A program made the translations under genes and the position numbers. Under the pieces are notes generated by a model. It ran no database searches. It saw only the letters and a program-made list of their open reading frames with translations, and was not told where the DNA came from. From Geobacter sp. (GTDB lineage: Bacteria; Desulfobacterota; Desulfuromonadia; Geobacterales; DSM-12255), in NCBI GenBank assembly GCA_009886125.1, contig VFJK01000115.1, positions 1 to 35,926 on the forward strand: 35,926 nt of DNA. The letters are read 5' to 3'. Position 1 is the stretch's first letter. Every line of letters starts with the position of its first letter. Shown here one piece after another: positions 1 to 8,295 of the stretch.

Positions 1-81
1 CCGGCAACACCGGCAACACCGGCAACACCGGCAACACCGGCAACACCGGCAACTCCGGCAACTCCGGCAACTCCGGCAACA
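1..81. repeat. 9-bp tandem repeat, nine units
   Basis: Nine head-to-tail copies of CCGGCAACA fill the left edge; units 6-8 carry a final T instead of A. The array is cut by the window edge, so its true length is unknown. Because the unit is a multiple of three it stays open in several frames: Pro-Ala-Thr in frame 1 (stop at 103-105), Gly-Asn-Thr/Ser in frame 3 (stop near 217-219), and Leu-Pro-Val/Glu on the minus strand. It may be the low-complexity tail of a protein starting outside the window, but the frame cannot be decided here. Confidence 0.9.
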
Positions 82-105
82 CATGCACAGCCGGCAGTGA
101 GATGA

Positions 106-356
106 TTGATCCCCGCCGGGTTATCGATTGGAAACCCTCTAGGGAGGTTGCAAAGGCCTATGGAGTATTCGCATGCATGGCCATTGGCGACTCTTTTTTG
201 TTTCGAAGACGGTAATGATTGTTGATTACCATTAAGGGCCTTGCTGCAAAGCCGGCGATTCTAATTTTTCATTTAGCGGTTTTCAGTTGAAAAATTCCTT
301 GCTTTTTTAGCAATCTCCCTGTATTTAACAGGTTACAAGTTAATGTTCACTACTAA
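106..356. other. gene-free stretch upstream of rimP
   Basis: No convincing gene is visible. The Gly-Asn-Thr frame of the left-edge repeat continues to about 219, but its non-repetitive part has no recognisable motif. The last 100 bases are AT-rich and probably contain the promoter of the rimP operon. TTGCTT (299-304) and TATTTA (322-327) with a 17-nt spacer is only a weak match. Confidence 0.5.
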
Positions 357-386
357 AAAGTGAGCTCTTCCAGGCTCGCTTTTTTT
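357..386 (+). terminator. terminator-like hairpin just before rimP
   Basis: AGTGAGC (359-365) pairs with GCTCGCT (374-380), with one G-U pair and an 8-nt loop. An uninterrupted run of T follows (380-386). The T-run ends only 11 nt before the rimP ATG. It is either the terminator of the upstream unit or an attenuator in the rimP-nusA-infB leader. Its position inside the apparent leader favours attenuation, but this is an inference. Confidence 0.65.
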
Positions 387-397
387 ATTGGTTAATC

Positions 398-877
398 ATG
401 GCAAAAGTCGACACCGTCGAAAAGATCACTTCCGTTGCACTGTCGCTGCTGGATTCTCTCGGCATTGAGCTCGTTGAACTCGAATACCGCAAAGAGGGGC
501 AGGGTATGGTTCTGCGGCTCTTTATCGACAAGCCGGGCGGGATAATGCTTGACGACTGCGCCGATGTAAGCCGTGAGCTTTCCGAGCTTCTTGATGTGGA
601 AGAGGTCATCGAAAGTCACTACAATCTTGAAGTGTCATCGCCCGGTCTTAACCGGCCGCTTACCAAGCCTGCTGATTATGAACGCTATGCAGGCAAGCTG
701 GTGAAGGTGCGGACTTTCGAGATGGTACCCGATGATGCCGGCAACATGAGAAAGACTTTTCTCGGGCTGCTTGTCGGTTTGAAAGACGGTGTTGTCCTGC
801 TGACTCTCAAAGAGGGCCAGCCAGCTTCCATTCCGTTTAATAAGATTGCAAAAACCAATCTGGAATTTGAGTTTTAA
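398..877 (+). CDS. rimP: ribosome maturation factor RimP
   Basis: The 159-aa protein has the RimP hallmarks: an N-terminal alpha/beta domain with GIELVELEYRKEG, then LRLFIDKPGGIMLDDCADVSRE and YNLEVSSPGLNRPL, followed by a C-terminal SH3-like domain. RimP binds free 30S subunits and assists their maturation. Length and motifs fit the full-length family. It is the first gene of the conserved rimP-nusA-infB-rbfA operon; nusA begins 35 nt downstream. A terminator-like hairpin lies directly before the ATG, so expression may be controlled by attenuation. No Shine-Dalgarno sequence is obvious before the ATG. Confidence 0.95.
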   Translation: MAKVDTVEKITSVALSLLDSLGIELVELEYRKEGQGMVLRLFIDKPGGIMLDDCADVSRELSELLDVEEVIESHYNLEVSSPGLNRPLTKPADYERYAGKLVKVRTFEMVPDDAGNMRKTFLGLLVGLKDGVVLLTLKEGQPASIPFNKIAKTNLEFEF

Positions 878-912
878 TACTATAGAGTAAAAGAAAAGAC
901 AGGAGATGCCAC

Positions 913-2082
913 GTGGAAACAACTCTCAGCCTCAAGCATATAATCGACCAGATCGTCAAGGAGAAGAGCATTGACAAGGCTATTGTGATTGAGGCTCTTG
1001 AACAGGCTGTGCTTTCCGCAGCGAACAAGAAGTTTCGCAATACCAGAGAACTTGAGGCACATTTCAATCAGGACCTTGGAGAAGTCGAGCTTTTCGAGTT
1101 TGTCGAGGTCGTTGATGATGTTGAGGACTCATACCGGCAGATAACCCTTGACGAGGCTCAGGAGCAGGACCCTGAAGTCGAGTTGGGTGATACGATAGGG
1201 ATGAAGCTCCCTTCGAGCGAGTTCTCGCGCATTGCTGCACAGACTGCAAAGCAGGTGATCATCCAGAGGGTCCGTGAGGCTGAGCGGGAGACCATTTTCA
1301 ACGAGTTCAAGGATCGTGTCGGCGAGCTTATCAACGGACTGGTCCGCAGATTTGAAAAAGGCGATCTCGTTATCGACCTCGGTCGTGTAGAAGCGATACT
1401 TCACCATAAGGAGCTTGCTCCGCGTGAAGTATACCGTCAGGGCGACAGGATCAAGGCTCTTATCACCGATATCAGGATGACGACCAAGGGCCCCCAGATC
1501 CTTCTTTCGCGTACAGCTCCGGCCATGCTTGCCAAGCTGTTCGAGGCTGAGGTGCCGGAGGTCGCTGAAGGGATCGTCGAGATCATCAATGTCGTTCGCG
1601 AGCCGGGCAGCCGTGCCAAGATAGCTGTCTACTCCAATGATTCCGATGTCGATCCAGTCGGTGCCTGCGTCGGTATGCGCGGTAGCCGCGTGCAGAATGT
1701 CGTGTCTGAGCTTCGCGGTGAAAAGATAGATATCATCCCCTGGTCAGACGATGTTGCCCGTTTTGCCTGCAACGCGTTATCCCCTGCTGTTGTATCGAAG
1801 GTCTTTGTTGAGGATGAGACTCGCGCCATGGAGATCATCGTCCCTGACGATCAGCTTTCGCTTGCTATCGGCAAGCGCGGTCAGAATGTGCGGCTTGCTG
1901 CCAAGCTTACCGGCTGGAGGATCGATATCAAGAGTGAGACCCGCCAGGCAGAGGCCGAGCTTCTTCAGTACTCATCATATGACGGTGCGGCCGAAGAGGA
2001 AGAAGCAGAGGCAGAGGCAGAGCAGCCTGCAGAGGCGATTCCAGCTCCCTTTGATATCGAATCTTCAGAGCTTAAGGCTTAG
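913..2082 (+). CDS. nusA: transcription termination/antitermination factor NusA
   Basis: NusA binds RNA polymerase and nascent RNA and controls pausing, termination and antitermination. The 389-aa product has the RNAP-binding N-terminal domain (about residues 1-125), an S1 domain (about 134-200), KH1 (about 230-285, with VGMRGSRVQNVVSEL) and KH2 (about 300-345, with AIGKRGQNVRLAAKL). It ends in an acidic Glu/Ala-rich tail. It lacks the two acidic repeats of the E. coli protein, as most NusA proteins do. The GTG start at 913 is supported by an AGGAGA ribosome-binding site at about 900-905. ylxR follows after 5 nt, so the genes are almost certainly cotranscribed. Confidence 0.96.
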   Translation: METTLSLKHIIDQIVKEKSIDKAIVIEALEQAVLSAANKKFRNTRELEAHFNQDLGEVELFEFVEVVDDVEDSYRQITLDEAQEQDPEVELGDTIGMKLPSSEFSRIAAQTAKQVIIQRVREAERETIFNEFKDRVGELINGLVRRFEKGDLVIDLGRVEAILHHKELAPREVYRQGDRIKALITDIRMTTKGPQILLSRTAPAMLAKLFEAEVPEVAEGIVEIINVVREPGSRAKIAVYSNDSDVDPVGACVGMRGSRVQNVVSELRGEKIDIIPWSDDVARFACNALSPAVVSKVFVEDETRAMEIIVPDDQLSLAIGKRGQNVRLAAKLTGWRIDIKSETRQAEAELLQYSSYDGAAEEEEAEAEAEQPAEAIPAPFDIESSELKA

Positions 2083-2087
2083 TAGCC

Positions 2088-2681
2088 GTGGTTAAGGCTG
2101 ATCCTCAAAGGAGTTGCCTCGGTTGTCGCGAGGTAAAGCCGAAGGATGATCTGCTACGGTTCGTGCTCGACCCGGACAGATTGGTACTGCCTGATATCTC
2201 AAGAAAGCTTCCCGGGCGCGGCGCTTATACTTGCTTCAGTAGAAGCTGTCTTCAGGCAGCGATCGGCAGGCGACAGTTTTCCAGAGCGTTCAAAGGTGAG
2301 GTGACGTTGCTCCCTGAGGACGAACTGAACACGATGATTACAAAGCTGCAGTATGAGAGGATTATTTCTCTCATCTCTATGGCGAACAAGGCTGGAAAGG
2401 CTGTTTCAGGAAGTGACAAGGTTATGGATGCCCTTCGCAAGGGCTCGGTTGCATTACTTGTTCTGGTAAAGGATATATCTCCGGACAGCAGGTCAAGGTT
2501 TGCAGCAATAGCTGAGAAAACAGGGGTTAAAGTGATCGACTTCTCATTCAAGGAGAAGTTGGGCGCAACGCTTGGCAAGGAGATACGGACTGCAGTCGCC
2601 GTTATCTCGGTACCTTTTGCCGACGCCCTTGACAGGGAATTGACAAGATACTGGAACTTCTTTGAGGGAGGGGCTAAATAG
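2088..2681 (+). CDS. ylxR: YlxR (DUF448) fused to an L7Ae/YlxQ-type RNA-binding domain
   Basis: The 197-aa product joins two RNA-binding modules that are separate genes (ylxR and ylxQ) in Bacillus. Residues 1-80 show the YlxR signature: [19 protein letters not shown], then LPGRGAYTC and a third Cys. YlxR/RnpM of Firmicutes has been linked to RNase P. Residues about 85-190 resemble the L7Ae/L30e fold, with [19 protein letters not shown] and the strand [11 protein letters not shown]. The GTG start lies 5 nt after the nusA stop. The infB start overlaps the end region, so translation is probably coupled. Domain assignment is by motif recognition, and the exact role in this phylum is not established. 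Confidence 0.88.
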   Translation: MVKADPQRSCLGCREVKPKDDLLRFVLDPDRLVLPDISRKLPGRGAYTCFSRSCLQAAIGRRQFSRAFKGEVTLLPEDELNTMITKLQYERIISLISMANKAGKAVSGSDKVMDALRKGSVALLVLVKDISPDSRSRFAAIAEKTGVKVIDFSFKEKLGATLGKEIRTAVAVISVPFADALDRELTRYWNFFEGGAK

Positions 2682-2682
2682 G

Positions 2683-5418
2683 ATGAGCAAGATTCGAGTA
2701 CATGAGCTTGCGCAGAAGATGGGGATCGAGAACAAAGAGCTGATAGGCAGGTTGAAGGAGCTCGGTGTTGAGATCAGTAACCATATGGCTGCCATCGATG
2801 AAGATGTGGTTAAAAAGCTCCAGGCACCCGCTACCGTCACCATGACGGTGAAGGATGTCTCTCAGGAAGAGACCAGGGTGACTTCAACAGTTATCCGTCG
2901 TCGGGCAAAAGTTGTTGAAAAGCAGGTCGAGGTCTCTCCCGAAGAGGTTGCCGGCAGCGCTCCTTCCGAAAGACTGACCGTTACGGAAGCTGAAAGCGCT
3001 CCGGAACATCCGGTAAAGTCGAAAGAGCCGGTTACTGTCAATGCAGCCGAAGATACGACTGCGGCTCAGAAAGCGGCGACAGCTCAGCCGGATCCAAAGA
3101 AGCCGACCGCAAACCGGGCAGTCATACTCGGAAGGGTCGAACTCCCTGCTCCAAAGCCGGAGAGGCCTTCTGAAAGACCCGCAGATCGTTCATCAGATCG
3201 TCCTGCAGACAGGCCTGCTCAGCGTCGTGAGGTCATCCCTACAAACCGGCCTGCACATCCGGGCGGTCAGAATCGCGACCGTACCACTCCAGGCGGTGCA
3301 CCAGGTCAGAACCGCGGGGGAGCAGCTTTCCCGAGGACCGGACAGTCGCCTTCGGCACGTCCTGCTGATACAGGTTTTGTAAAACCGGTCGTCCCTTCGC
3401 CGGCTGATGCGCCTCCAGGTGCGGATGATCGCAAGGGCGGCGGTCGTAAAGGCCCTCCTAAAAGCGGACCTGGCGGAGATGCCGGGCGTCCGGTCAAGAA
3501 AGGTGCCGCTCCGGACAAGCGAAAGGAACTTCTTCTCAGGGAAGAGATTGCCGAAAAACGTGAACGGGTTTTTGAGCCTGGTAAAGGTCCCAAAGGGAAG
3601 AGAAAGCAGTTTAAGGCCGAGCGTGTTTCTTCAGGCAAGAAGACCGAAATCACAACCCCGAAAGCGATCAAGCGGATCATCAAGATAAGCGAATCGATAA
3701 CTGTCGGTGAACTTGCGAAACGAATGGGTATCAAAGCGAACGACCTGATCCGGGCGCTGATGAAAATGGGGCTCATGGCGACCATCAATCATCCGCTGGA
3801 TGTCGATACATCAATTCTTCTTGCCAATGAATTCGGCTATGAGATCGAAAATGTTGCTGTCGATCTTGACGAAATACTTGAATCTGTCCCTGATGAACCG
3901 GAATCACTTGAAACCCGGCCACCGGTTGTAACGATCATGGGGCACGTCGATCATGGCAAGACATCACTGCTTGATGCAATCCGCGAGGCAAATGTCATCG
4001 CAGGCGAGGCAGGGGGGATTACCCAGCACATCGGTGCGTATGATGTCGAATTGAACGGCAGGAAGATCACGTTCCTCGACACACCGGGTCACGAGGCGTT
4101 TACCGCAATGCGGGCACGTGGCGCCAAAGTCACCGACATCGTCATCCTTGTCGTAGCTGCAGATGACGGTGTCATGCCGCAGACAAAAGAGGCGATAAAT
4201 CACTCGAAAGCGGCCGGTGTCCCAATCATCGTCGCTATCAACAAGATCGACAAGCCTGATGCAAACGCAGAGCGTGTCAAGAGAGAGTTGACCGAGCAGG
4301 GCCTGGTCTCCGAAGAGTGGGGCGGCGATACGACCATGGTAGAGGTCTCGGCCAAGAAGAGACTGAATCTTGATGGGCTTCTGGAGATGATCCTTCTGCA
4401 GGCCGACGTAATGGATCTCAAGGCGAATCCTGACAAGTCTGCGAAAGGGACTATCGTCGAAGGCAAGCTGGACAAGGGCAGGGGGCCTGTTGCTACCGTT
4501 CTGGTGCAGGACGGGACACTGAAAACAGGTGATTACTGTGTTGTCGGCATTCATTCAGGTCGAGTCCGGGCGATGCAGAATGACCGGGGCGAAAAAGTTC
4601 TCGAGGCAGGTCCGTCCATGCCGGTCGAACTCGTCGGTCTGTCCGGTGTTCCGGATGCCGGTGATGTGTTTGTGGCGATGAAGGATGAGCGCCAGGCAAA
4701 GGAGATCGCGACCCTCCGCCAGATCAAGCAGCGCGGGATCGAGCTGGCAAAGCATACCAAGCTTTCGCTTGAAGATCTCTATACCAAGATCCAGGCAGGT
4801 GAAGTCAAGGATCTCAATGTCATTGTCAAAGGTGACGTACAGGGTTCTGTCGAGGCCGTCGGAGAATCGCTCCGCAAGCTTTCGACCGCTGCAGTCCGTC
4901 TGAACGTGATGCACTCTGCTGTCGGTGCCGTTAATGAGACAGATGTCAACCTTGCATCAGCCTCCAATGCCATCATCATAGGGTTCAACGTCCGTCCTGA
5001 AGTAAAGGCCCAGTCGCTGGCCGAGAAGGAAGGGGTCGATATCCGGCTTTACAGCATCATCTACAATGCTGTCGATGATGTCAAAAAAGCCATGGAAGGG
5101 CTCCTCTCGCCGATCTTCAGGGAGAAGTATCTTGGCAGGGCAGAAGTGAGAGAAGTCTTCTCTGTGCCCAAGATCGGCAATGTAGCCGGCTGCTACGTGC
5201 AGGACGGCAAGGTCATACGGAACGCTCAGGTACGTCTCACCCGCGACAACATCGTCGTCTATGAAGGGAAGATGTCCAGTCTCCGCAGATTCAAGGATGA
5301 TGTCAAGGAAGCTGCCTCAGGGTATGAATGCGGTATCGGACTTGAGAATTACAACGATATCAAGACAGGCGATATAATCGAGGCGTTCGAGATGGAAAAG
5401 ATCGCCGCAACTCTGTAG
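2683..5418 (+). CDS. infB: translation initiation factor IF-2
   Basis: IF-2 is the GTPase that delivers fMet-tRNA to the 30S subunit and promotes subunit joining. The ~911-aa protein has an N-terminal IF2_N domain ([19 protein letters not shown]), then a long Pro/Arg/Asp-rich linker containing short repeats such as RPADR and SDRPADRP. A second IF2_N-like segment ([20 protein letters not shown]) follows. The GTPase domain shows GHVDHGKTS (G1, near residue 420), DTPGHEAF (G3), NKID (G4) and a SAK motif (G5), followed by domains II-IV. A TTG at 2662 in the same frame is possible, but ATG 2683 has GGGAGGGG upstream and begins at the conserved MSKIRV, so it is preferred. It follows ylxR with essentially no gap. 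Confidence 0.97.
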   Translation: MSKIRVHELAQKMGIENKELIGRLKELGVEISNHMAAIDEDVVKKLQAPATVTMTVKDVSQEETRVTSTVIRRRAKVVEKQVEVSPEEVAGSAPSERLTVTEAESAPEHPVKSKEPVTVNAAEDTTAAQKAATAQPDPKKPTANRAVILGRVELPAPKPERPSERPADRSSDRPADRPAQRREVIPTNRPAHPGGQNRDRTTPGGAPGQNRGGAAFPRTGQSPSARPADTGFVKPVVPSPADAPPGADDRKGGGRKGPPKSGPGGDAGRPVKKGAAPDKRKELLLREEIAEKRERVFEPGKGPKGKRKQFKAERVSSGKKTEITTPKAIKRIIKISESITVGELAKRMGIKANDLIRALMKMGLMATINHPLDVDTSILLANEFGYEIENVAVDLDEILESVPDEPESLETRPPVVTIMGHVDHGKTSLLDAIREANVIAGEAGGITQHIGAYDVELNGRKITFLDTPGHEAFTAMRARGAKVTDIVILVVAADDGVMPQTKEAINHSKAAGVPIIVAINKIDKPDANAERVKRELTEQGLVSEEWGGDTTMVEVSAKKRLNLDGLLEMILLQADVMDLKANPDKSAKGTIVEGKLDKGRGPVATVLVQDGTLKTGDYCVVGIHSGRVRAMQNDRGEKVLEAGPSMPVELVGLSGVPDAGDVFVAMKDERQAKEIATLRQIKQRGIELAKHTKLSLEDLYTKIQAGEVKDLNVIVKGDVQGSVEAVGESLRKLSTAAVRLNVMHSAVGAVNETDVNLASASNAIIIGFNVRPEVKAQSLAEKEGVDIRLYSIIYNAVDDVKKAMEGLLSPIFREKYLGRAEVREVFSVPKIGNVAGCYVQDGKVIRNAQVRLTRDNIVVYEGKMSSLRRFKDDVKEAASGYECGIGLENYNDIKTGDIIEAFEMEKIAATL

Positions 5419-5420
5419 AA

Positions 5421-5497
5421 AAACAGGAACGAGGATAGAGGAACGAGGATAAAGGACAACAGCCTTTCCTCGAACCTCGTTCCTCGTACCTCATGCC
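5421..5497. repeat. heptamer-periodic inverted array 1 (infB-rbfA gap)
   Basis: The left arm is five 7-bp units ending in AGG (for example AACGAGG at 5428 and 5442). A short spacer follows, and then the right arm is units of the inverse form (CCTCGAA 5468, CCTCGTT 5475, CCTCGTA 5482, CCTCATG 5489). The arms can pair into a long imperfect hairpin. It fills the whole gap between infB and rbfA and runs into the rbfA ribosome-binding site. A second array of the same design is at 8164-8237. Confidence 0.85.
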
Positions 5498-5507
5498 TGA
5501 GGCCCTA

Positions 5508-5876
5508 ATGTTCAAACGTTGTGAAAAAGTGGGTGAAGCCATACATAAAGAGATCTCAACGCTCCTTATTAACGGAGTGAAGGATCCGAGGGTCGGTCTG
5601 GTAAATATTACCGGGGTGAAGGTGACGGATGATCTCCATCTTGCTACTCTTTATTACTCGGTTATCGGGACAGACGTTAGCCGGAAAGATGCCGAAGCCG
5701 GTCTTAACAGCGCTAAAGGTTTTCTACGGCGTGAAATAGGCAAAATACTCAGAATGCGATTGGTTCCCGACCTGCTTTTCCGTTACGATGAGTCTATCGA
5801 CTACGGCAGCAAGATAGAGAGTATTCTCAGGCAGATCCATGAAACGGACGAGACGGATGCTGAAAAAGATACATGA
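5508..5876 (+). CDS. rbfA: ribosome-binding factor A
   Basis: RbfA is a small KH-fold protein needed for late 30S maturation and 16S rRNA 5'-end processing. The 122-aa product shows FKRCEKVGEAIHKEISTLL, then KDPRVGLVNITGVKVTDDL and the RREIGKILRMRLVPDLLFRYDES region, all typical of the family. An in-frame ATG at 5493 lies inside the heptamer repeat with no ribosome-binding site. ATG 5508 follows a TGAGG at about 5496-5500 and begins at the usual position, so it is chosen. The 3' end overlaps nrnA by 38 nt. Confidence 0.93.
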   Translation: MFKRCEKVGEAIHKEISTLLINGVKDPRVGLVNITGVKVTDDLHLATLYYSVIGTDVSRKDAEAGLNSAKGFLRREIGKILRMRLVPDLLFRYDESIDYGSKIESILRQIHETDETDAEKDT

Positions 5877-6807
5877 GCTTATAGCAAACCACAGTACATT
5901 CCTCATAACCTCTCACGAAAGCCCTGATGGTGATGCAATAGGGTCATCTCTTGCGCTCGCGAATTATCTTTCCGAACTGGGGAAGGATGTCACGGTGCAT
6001 CTCTGTGATCCGGTCCCTGAAATCTACCGCTTTATGCCGATGGCTGACAAAGTCGTTACTGATCTCCCGGATCGTGACTATGACATCTGTTTTGTGCTGG
6101 ATGTCGGCGAATTCAGGCGTGCAGGAAGTCAGATCGGCAATTGCCGCAGGATCGGATACTTCATAAATCTTGATCATCACAAGACAAGTGAGAGTTTCGG
6201 GCTTGTGAATCTTGTCGATATTTCCGCTGCTGCGACAGGCGTCCTGATCTACCGTCTCATAAAAGAAGCAGGCGGAGAGATCTCCTATGCGACCGCACTC
6301 TGCATCTATGTTGCTCTTATAACCGATACCGGCTCATTCAGGTACTCGAATGCGAATTCCGAGGCTTTTGCAGTCGCCGGAGAGATGATCGCAAAGGGAG
6401 TAGATGCCTGGGACATAACAGCGCAACTTTACGAAAACCAGCCCCGGCAGCGGATCGAACTTCTGGCACTGGCACTCTCAAAACTTGCTTTTTCAGAGTG
6501 TGGAAGATTTGCCTCTCTTGCGGTGACTCTTGATATGTACGAAAAGACAGGTACTGATGCCGAGCTGACTGACGGCTTTGTCAATTATCCGCGGTCAGTC
6601 AGTGGTGTTGAGGTGGCGATTTTCTTCCGGCAGCTCTCTGCTGAATCTTTTAAGGTAGGGTTCCGCTCGAAAGGCAAGGTCGATGTATCCCTCCTGGCAG
6701 AGGGTTTTGGCGGCGGCGGACATCACAATGCTGCAGGCTGTGTCGTATCCGGCACTCTCGACGAAGTCCGTCAAACAGTATTTTCCCATCTCCAGGATGT
6801 CCTTTAG
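5839..6807 (+). CDS. nrnA: DHH-family bifunctional oligoribonuclease/PAP phosphatase (NrnA-like)
   Basis: NrnA-type DHH phosphoesterases degrade 2-5-nt RNA oligomers and dephosphorylate 3'-phosphoadenosine 5'-phosphate. The 322-aa product has the N-terminal metal motif HESPDGDAIGSS, the DHH motif at residues 112-114 (NLDHHKTSESFG) and a C-terminal DHHA1 domain ending in GFGGGGHHNAAG. An alternative in-frame ATG lies at 5857; neither has a strong ribosome-binding site, so the start is uncertain by six codons. The gene overlaps rbfA at its start and shares one base with truB at its end. The rbfA-nrnA-truB order is conserved in many bacteria. Confidence 0.9.
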   Translation: MKRTRRMLKKIHELIANHSTFLITSHESPDGDAIGSSLALANYLSELGKDVTVHLCDPVPEIYRFMPMADKVVTDLPDRDYDICFVLDVGEFRRAGSQIGNCRRIGYFINLDHHKTSESFGLVNLVDISAAATGVLIYRLIKEAGGEISYATALCIYVALITDTGSFRYSNANSEAFAVAGEMIAKGVDAWDITAQLYENQPRQRIELLALALSKLAFSECGRFASLAVTLDMYEKTGTDAELTDGFVNYPRSVSGVEVAIFFRQLSAESFKVGFRSKGKVDVSLLAEGFGGGGHHNAAGCVVSGTLDEVRQTVFSHLQDVL

Positions 6808-7733
6808 TGTTTGACGGTTTTCTGGTCGTAGATAAACCATCAGGCATGACCTCCCATGACGTTGTCAGCATCCTTAGACGTACTCTGAAACAGAAAAAAA
6901 TCGGCCATACCGGCACACTCGACCCCTTTGCAACCGGAGTCCTGCCGATAGCACTCGGAGAGGGAACAAAAGCGATCCCCTATCTTGATGAATCATTCAA
7001 GGTGTATTCAGCAGTCATGCGACTGGGGATTTCCACCGATACCCTCGATTATACCGGGGATGTCATTGCCGAGAAAGAGTGGCGCCATGTTACGCCGGAG
7101 ATGGTCTTCGAAGCCATTCCACGCTTTATCGGCTCCATCCAGCAGATTCCACCGATGTTCTCGGCGCTGAAGCGCGATGGAGTGCCACTCTACAAACTTG
7201 CCAGAAAAGGGGAGACAGTGGTTCGCGAACCACGCCGGATCGAGATCCGATCTCTCCATATAGACCGGGTCGACCTCCCGTATGTCGCCTTTACGGTCAA
7301 ATGCTCCAGAGGTACGTATGTAAGGACGCTTGCTGATGATATCGGCGAACTGCTCGGAACGGGTGCACACCTGACCGAGCTGAGAAGGCTCGCCAGCGGC
7401 TCGTTTACCCTTGCTTTTGCGAAGACATTCGAAGAGATAGCAGCATCAGCCGGCAGCGCACCTGAGGCTCTCCTGATCACGTTACGCGATGCCCTCGCTC
7501 ATCTTCCTGAGATCATGATCACTGAGCCGGTTTTCAACCGGCTTAAAAATGGCATTGCTCCTTTATTGAGCGATATCGAAAATAATCCCGGTACTATTCC
7601 AGATTCCGGGCTGGTCAAAATCATATACAGAGACGAACTGGCGGCGATATGCGATTCTGTTCCAATCGGGAATGGCTCTCTCAGGATAGAGCGCGTTTTT
7701 AACCAGTTTTCTGCTTTACAGCAATCAGTTTAG
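6807..7733 (+). CDS. truB: tRNA pseudouridine(55) synthase
   Basis: TruB isomerises U55 in the T-loop of tRNAs. The 308-aa protein has DGFLVVDKPSGMTSHDVV at the N-terminus and the catalytic motif GHTGTLDPFATGVLP, whose Asp is residue 39. KCSRGTYVRTLADDIGE and a C-terminal PUA-like region follow. The GTG start overlaps the nrnA stop by one base, which suggests translational coupling. rpsO follows after 78 nt with its own strong ribosome-binding site. Confidence 0.95.
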   Translation: MFDGFLVVDKPSGMTSHDVVSILRRTLKQKKIGHTGTLDPFATGVLPIALGEGTKAIPYLDESFKVYSAVMRLGISTDTLDYTGDVIAEKEWRHVTPEMVFEAIPRFIGSIQQIPPMFSALKRDGVPLYKLARKGETVVREPRRIEIRSLHIDRVDLPYVAFTVKCSRGTYVRTLADDIGELLGTGAHLTELRRLASGSFTLAFAKTFEEIAASAGSAPEALLITLRDALAHLPEIMITEPVFNRLKNGIAPLLSDIENNPGTIPDSGLVKIIYRDELAAICDSVPIGNGSLRIERVFNQFSALQQSV

Positions 7734-7811
7734 TGTGTTATAAGAAAGTTTCGCAAAATGCCTGAAAATAATAAGGAAATACAAATTTATTAGGAAAGGG
7801 GGGGTGTACTG

Positions 7812-8078
7812 ATGTTGGCTACAGACAAGAAACAGGAGATTATCAACTCCAACAAACTGCATGAAAGCGATACCGGTTCTCCGGAAGTCCAGATTGCAAT
7901 TCTTACCGAGCGTATTATCTATCTCACCGAGCACTTCAAAACTCACAAAAAGGATCACCACAGTCGTCGTGGTCTTTTGAAGATAGTCGGTCAAAGACGT
8001 CGTTTGCTTGATTATGTTAAAGGGAAGAGCGTAGACCGTTACAAAGGCATTATAGAGAAACTCGGCATACGCAGATAA
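7812..8078 (+). CDS. rpsO: 30S ribosomal protein S15
   Basis: The 88-aa length is exactly typical of S15. The sequence has the family core [17 protein letters not shown], then [19 protein letters not shown] and [28 protein letters not shown]15 binds the 16S rRNA central domain and is an early assembly protein. A purine-rich GGAAAGGGGGGG precedes the ATG. A strong intrinsic terminator follows immediately, so rpsO ends a transcription unit or is partly separated from pnp. The AT-rich 78-nt gap before it may hold a promoter or an S15 autoregulatory leader, but no specific structure was identified. Confidence 0.97.
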   Translation: MLATDKKQEIINSNKLHESDTGSPEVQIAILTERIIYLTEHFKTHKKDHHSRRGLLKIVGQRRRLLDYVKGKSVDRYKGIIEKLGIRR

Positions 8079-8083
8079 TACAG

Positions 8084-8127
8084 GGCAGTATATCCTGATC
8101 TCGGGATATATTGCCTTTTCGTTTTTT
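8084..8127 (+). terminator. intrinsic terminator after rpsO
   Basis: A 12-bp stem pairs GGCAGTATATCC (8084-8095) with GGATATATTGCC (8104-8115), with one G-U pair and an 8-nt loop. It is followed by TTTTCGTTTTTT. It lies 6 nt after the rpsO stop. Partial read-through would let the operon continue into pnp. Confidence 0.9.
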
Positions 8128-8163
8128 CACAATTTAAAGTTGGGGGCGTGGATAAAGCGGCTA

Positions 8164-8237
8164 AATGAGGTTCGAGGAAAAAGGTACGAGGAGCGAGGTT
8201 AACCCCGTTCCCCGTTCCCCTCACCTCGTTCCTTTCA
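8164..8237. repeat. heptamer-periodic inverted array 2 (rpsO-pnp gap)
   Basis: Five consecutive heptamers end in AGG (AATGAGG, TTCGAGG, AAAAAGG, TACGAGG, AGCGAGG; 8164-8198). After TTAA come five inverse heptamers (CCCCGTT, CCCCGTT, CCCCTCA, CCTCGTT, CCTTTCA; 8203-8237). It has the same architecture as the array at 5421-5497 and could fold into a long imperfect hairpin. Confidence 0.85.
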
Positions 8238-8263
8238 TTCAGCCTTTTTCTCGACGGCCCCAA

Positions 8264-8279
8264 CACCTGTTTTCAGGTG
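8264..8279 (+). promoter_or_regulatory. small hairpin touching the pnp ribosome-binding site
   Basis: CACCTG (8264-8269) and CAGGTG (8274-8279) form a perfect 6-bp stem with a TTTT loop. It lies immediately before AGGAG (8280-8284), the ribosome-binding site for the ATG at 8296. It could modulate pnp translation or mark a processing site. In E. coli pnp is autoregulated through a 5'-leader stem, but no homology to that leader is claimed. Confidence 0.5.
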
Positions 8280-8295
8280 AGGAGAATCAAATAAC

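Noticed and set aside
3-219. Gly-Asn-Thr reading frame through the 9-bp repeat and beyond
   Set aside because: The non-repetitive part has no motif, and the frame cannot be told apart from the Pro-Ala-Thr alternative with the left side missing.
299-327. TTGCTT-17-TATTTA as the rimP promoter
   Set aside because: Both boxes match consensus poorly; kept only as a remark.
5421-8237. CRISPR-like array for the heptamer repeats
   Set aside because: Units are 7 bp with no unique spacers and no cas genes.
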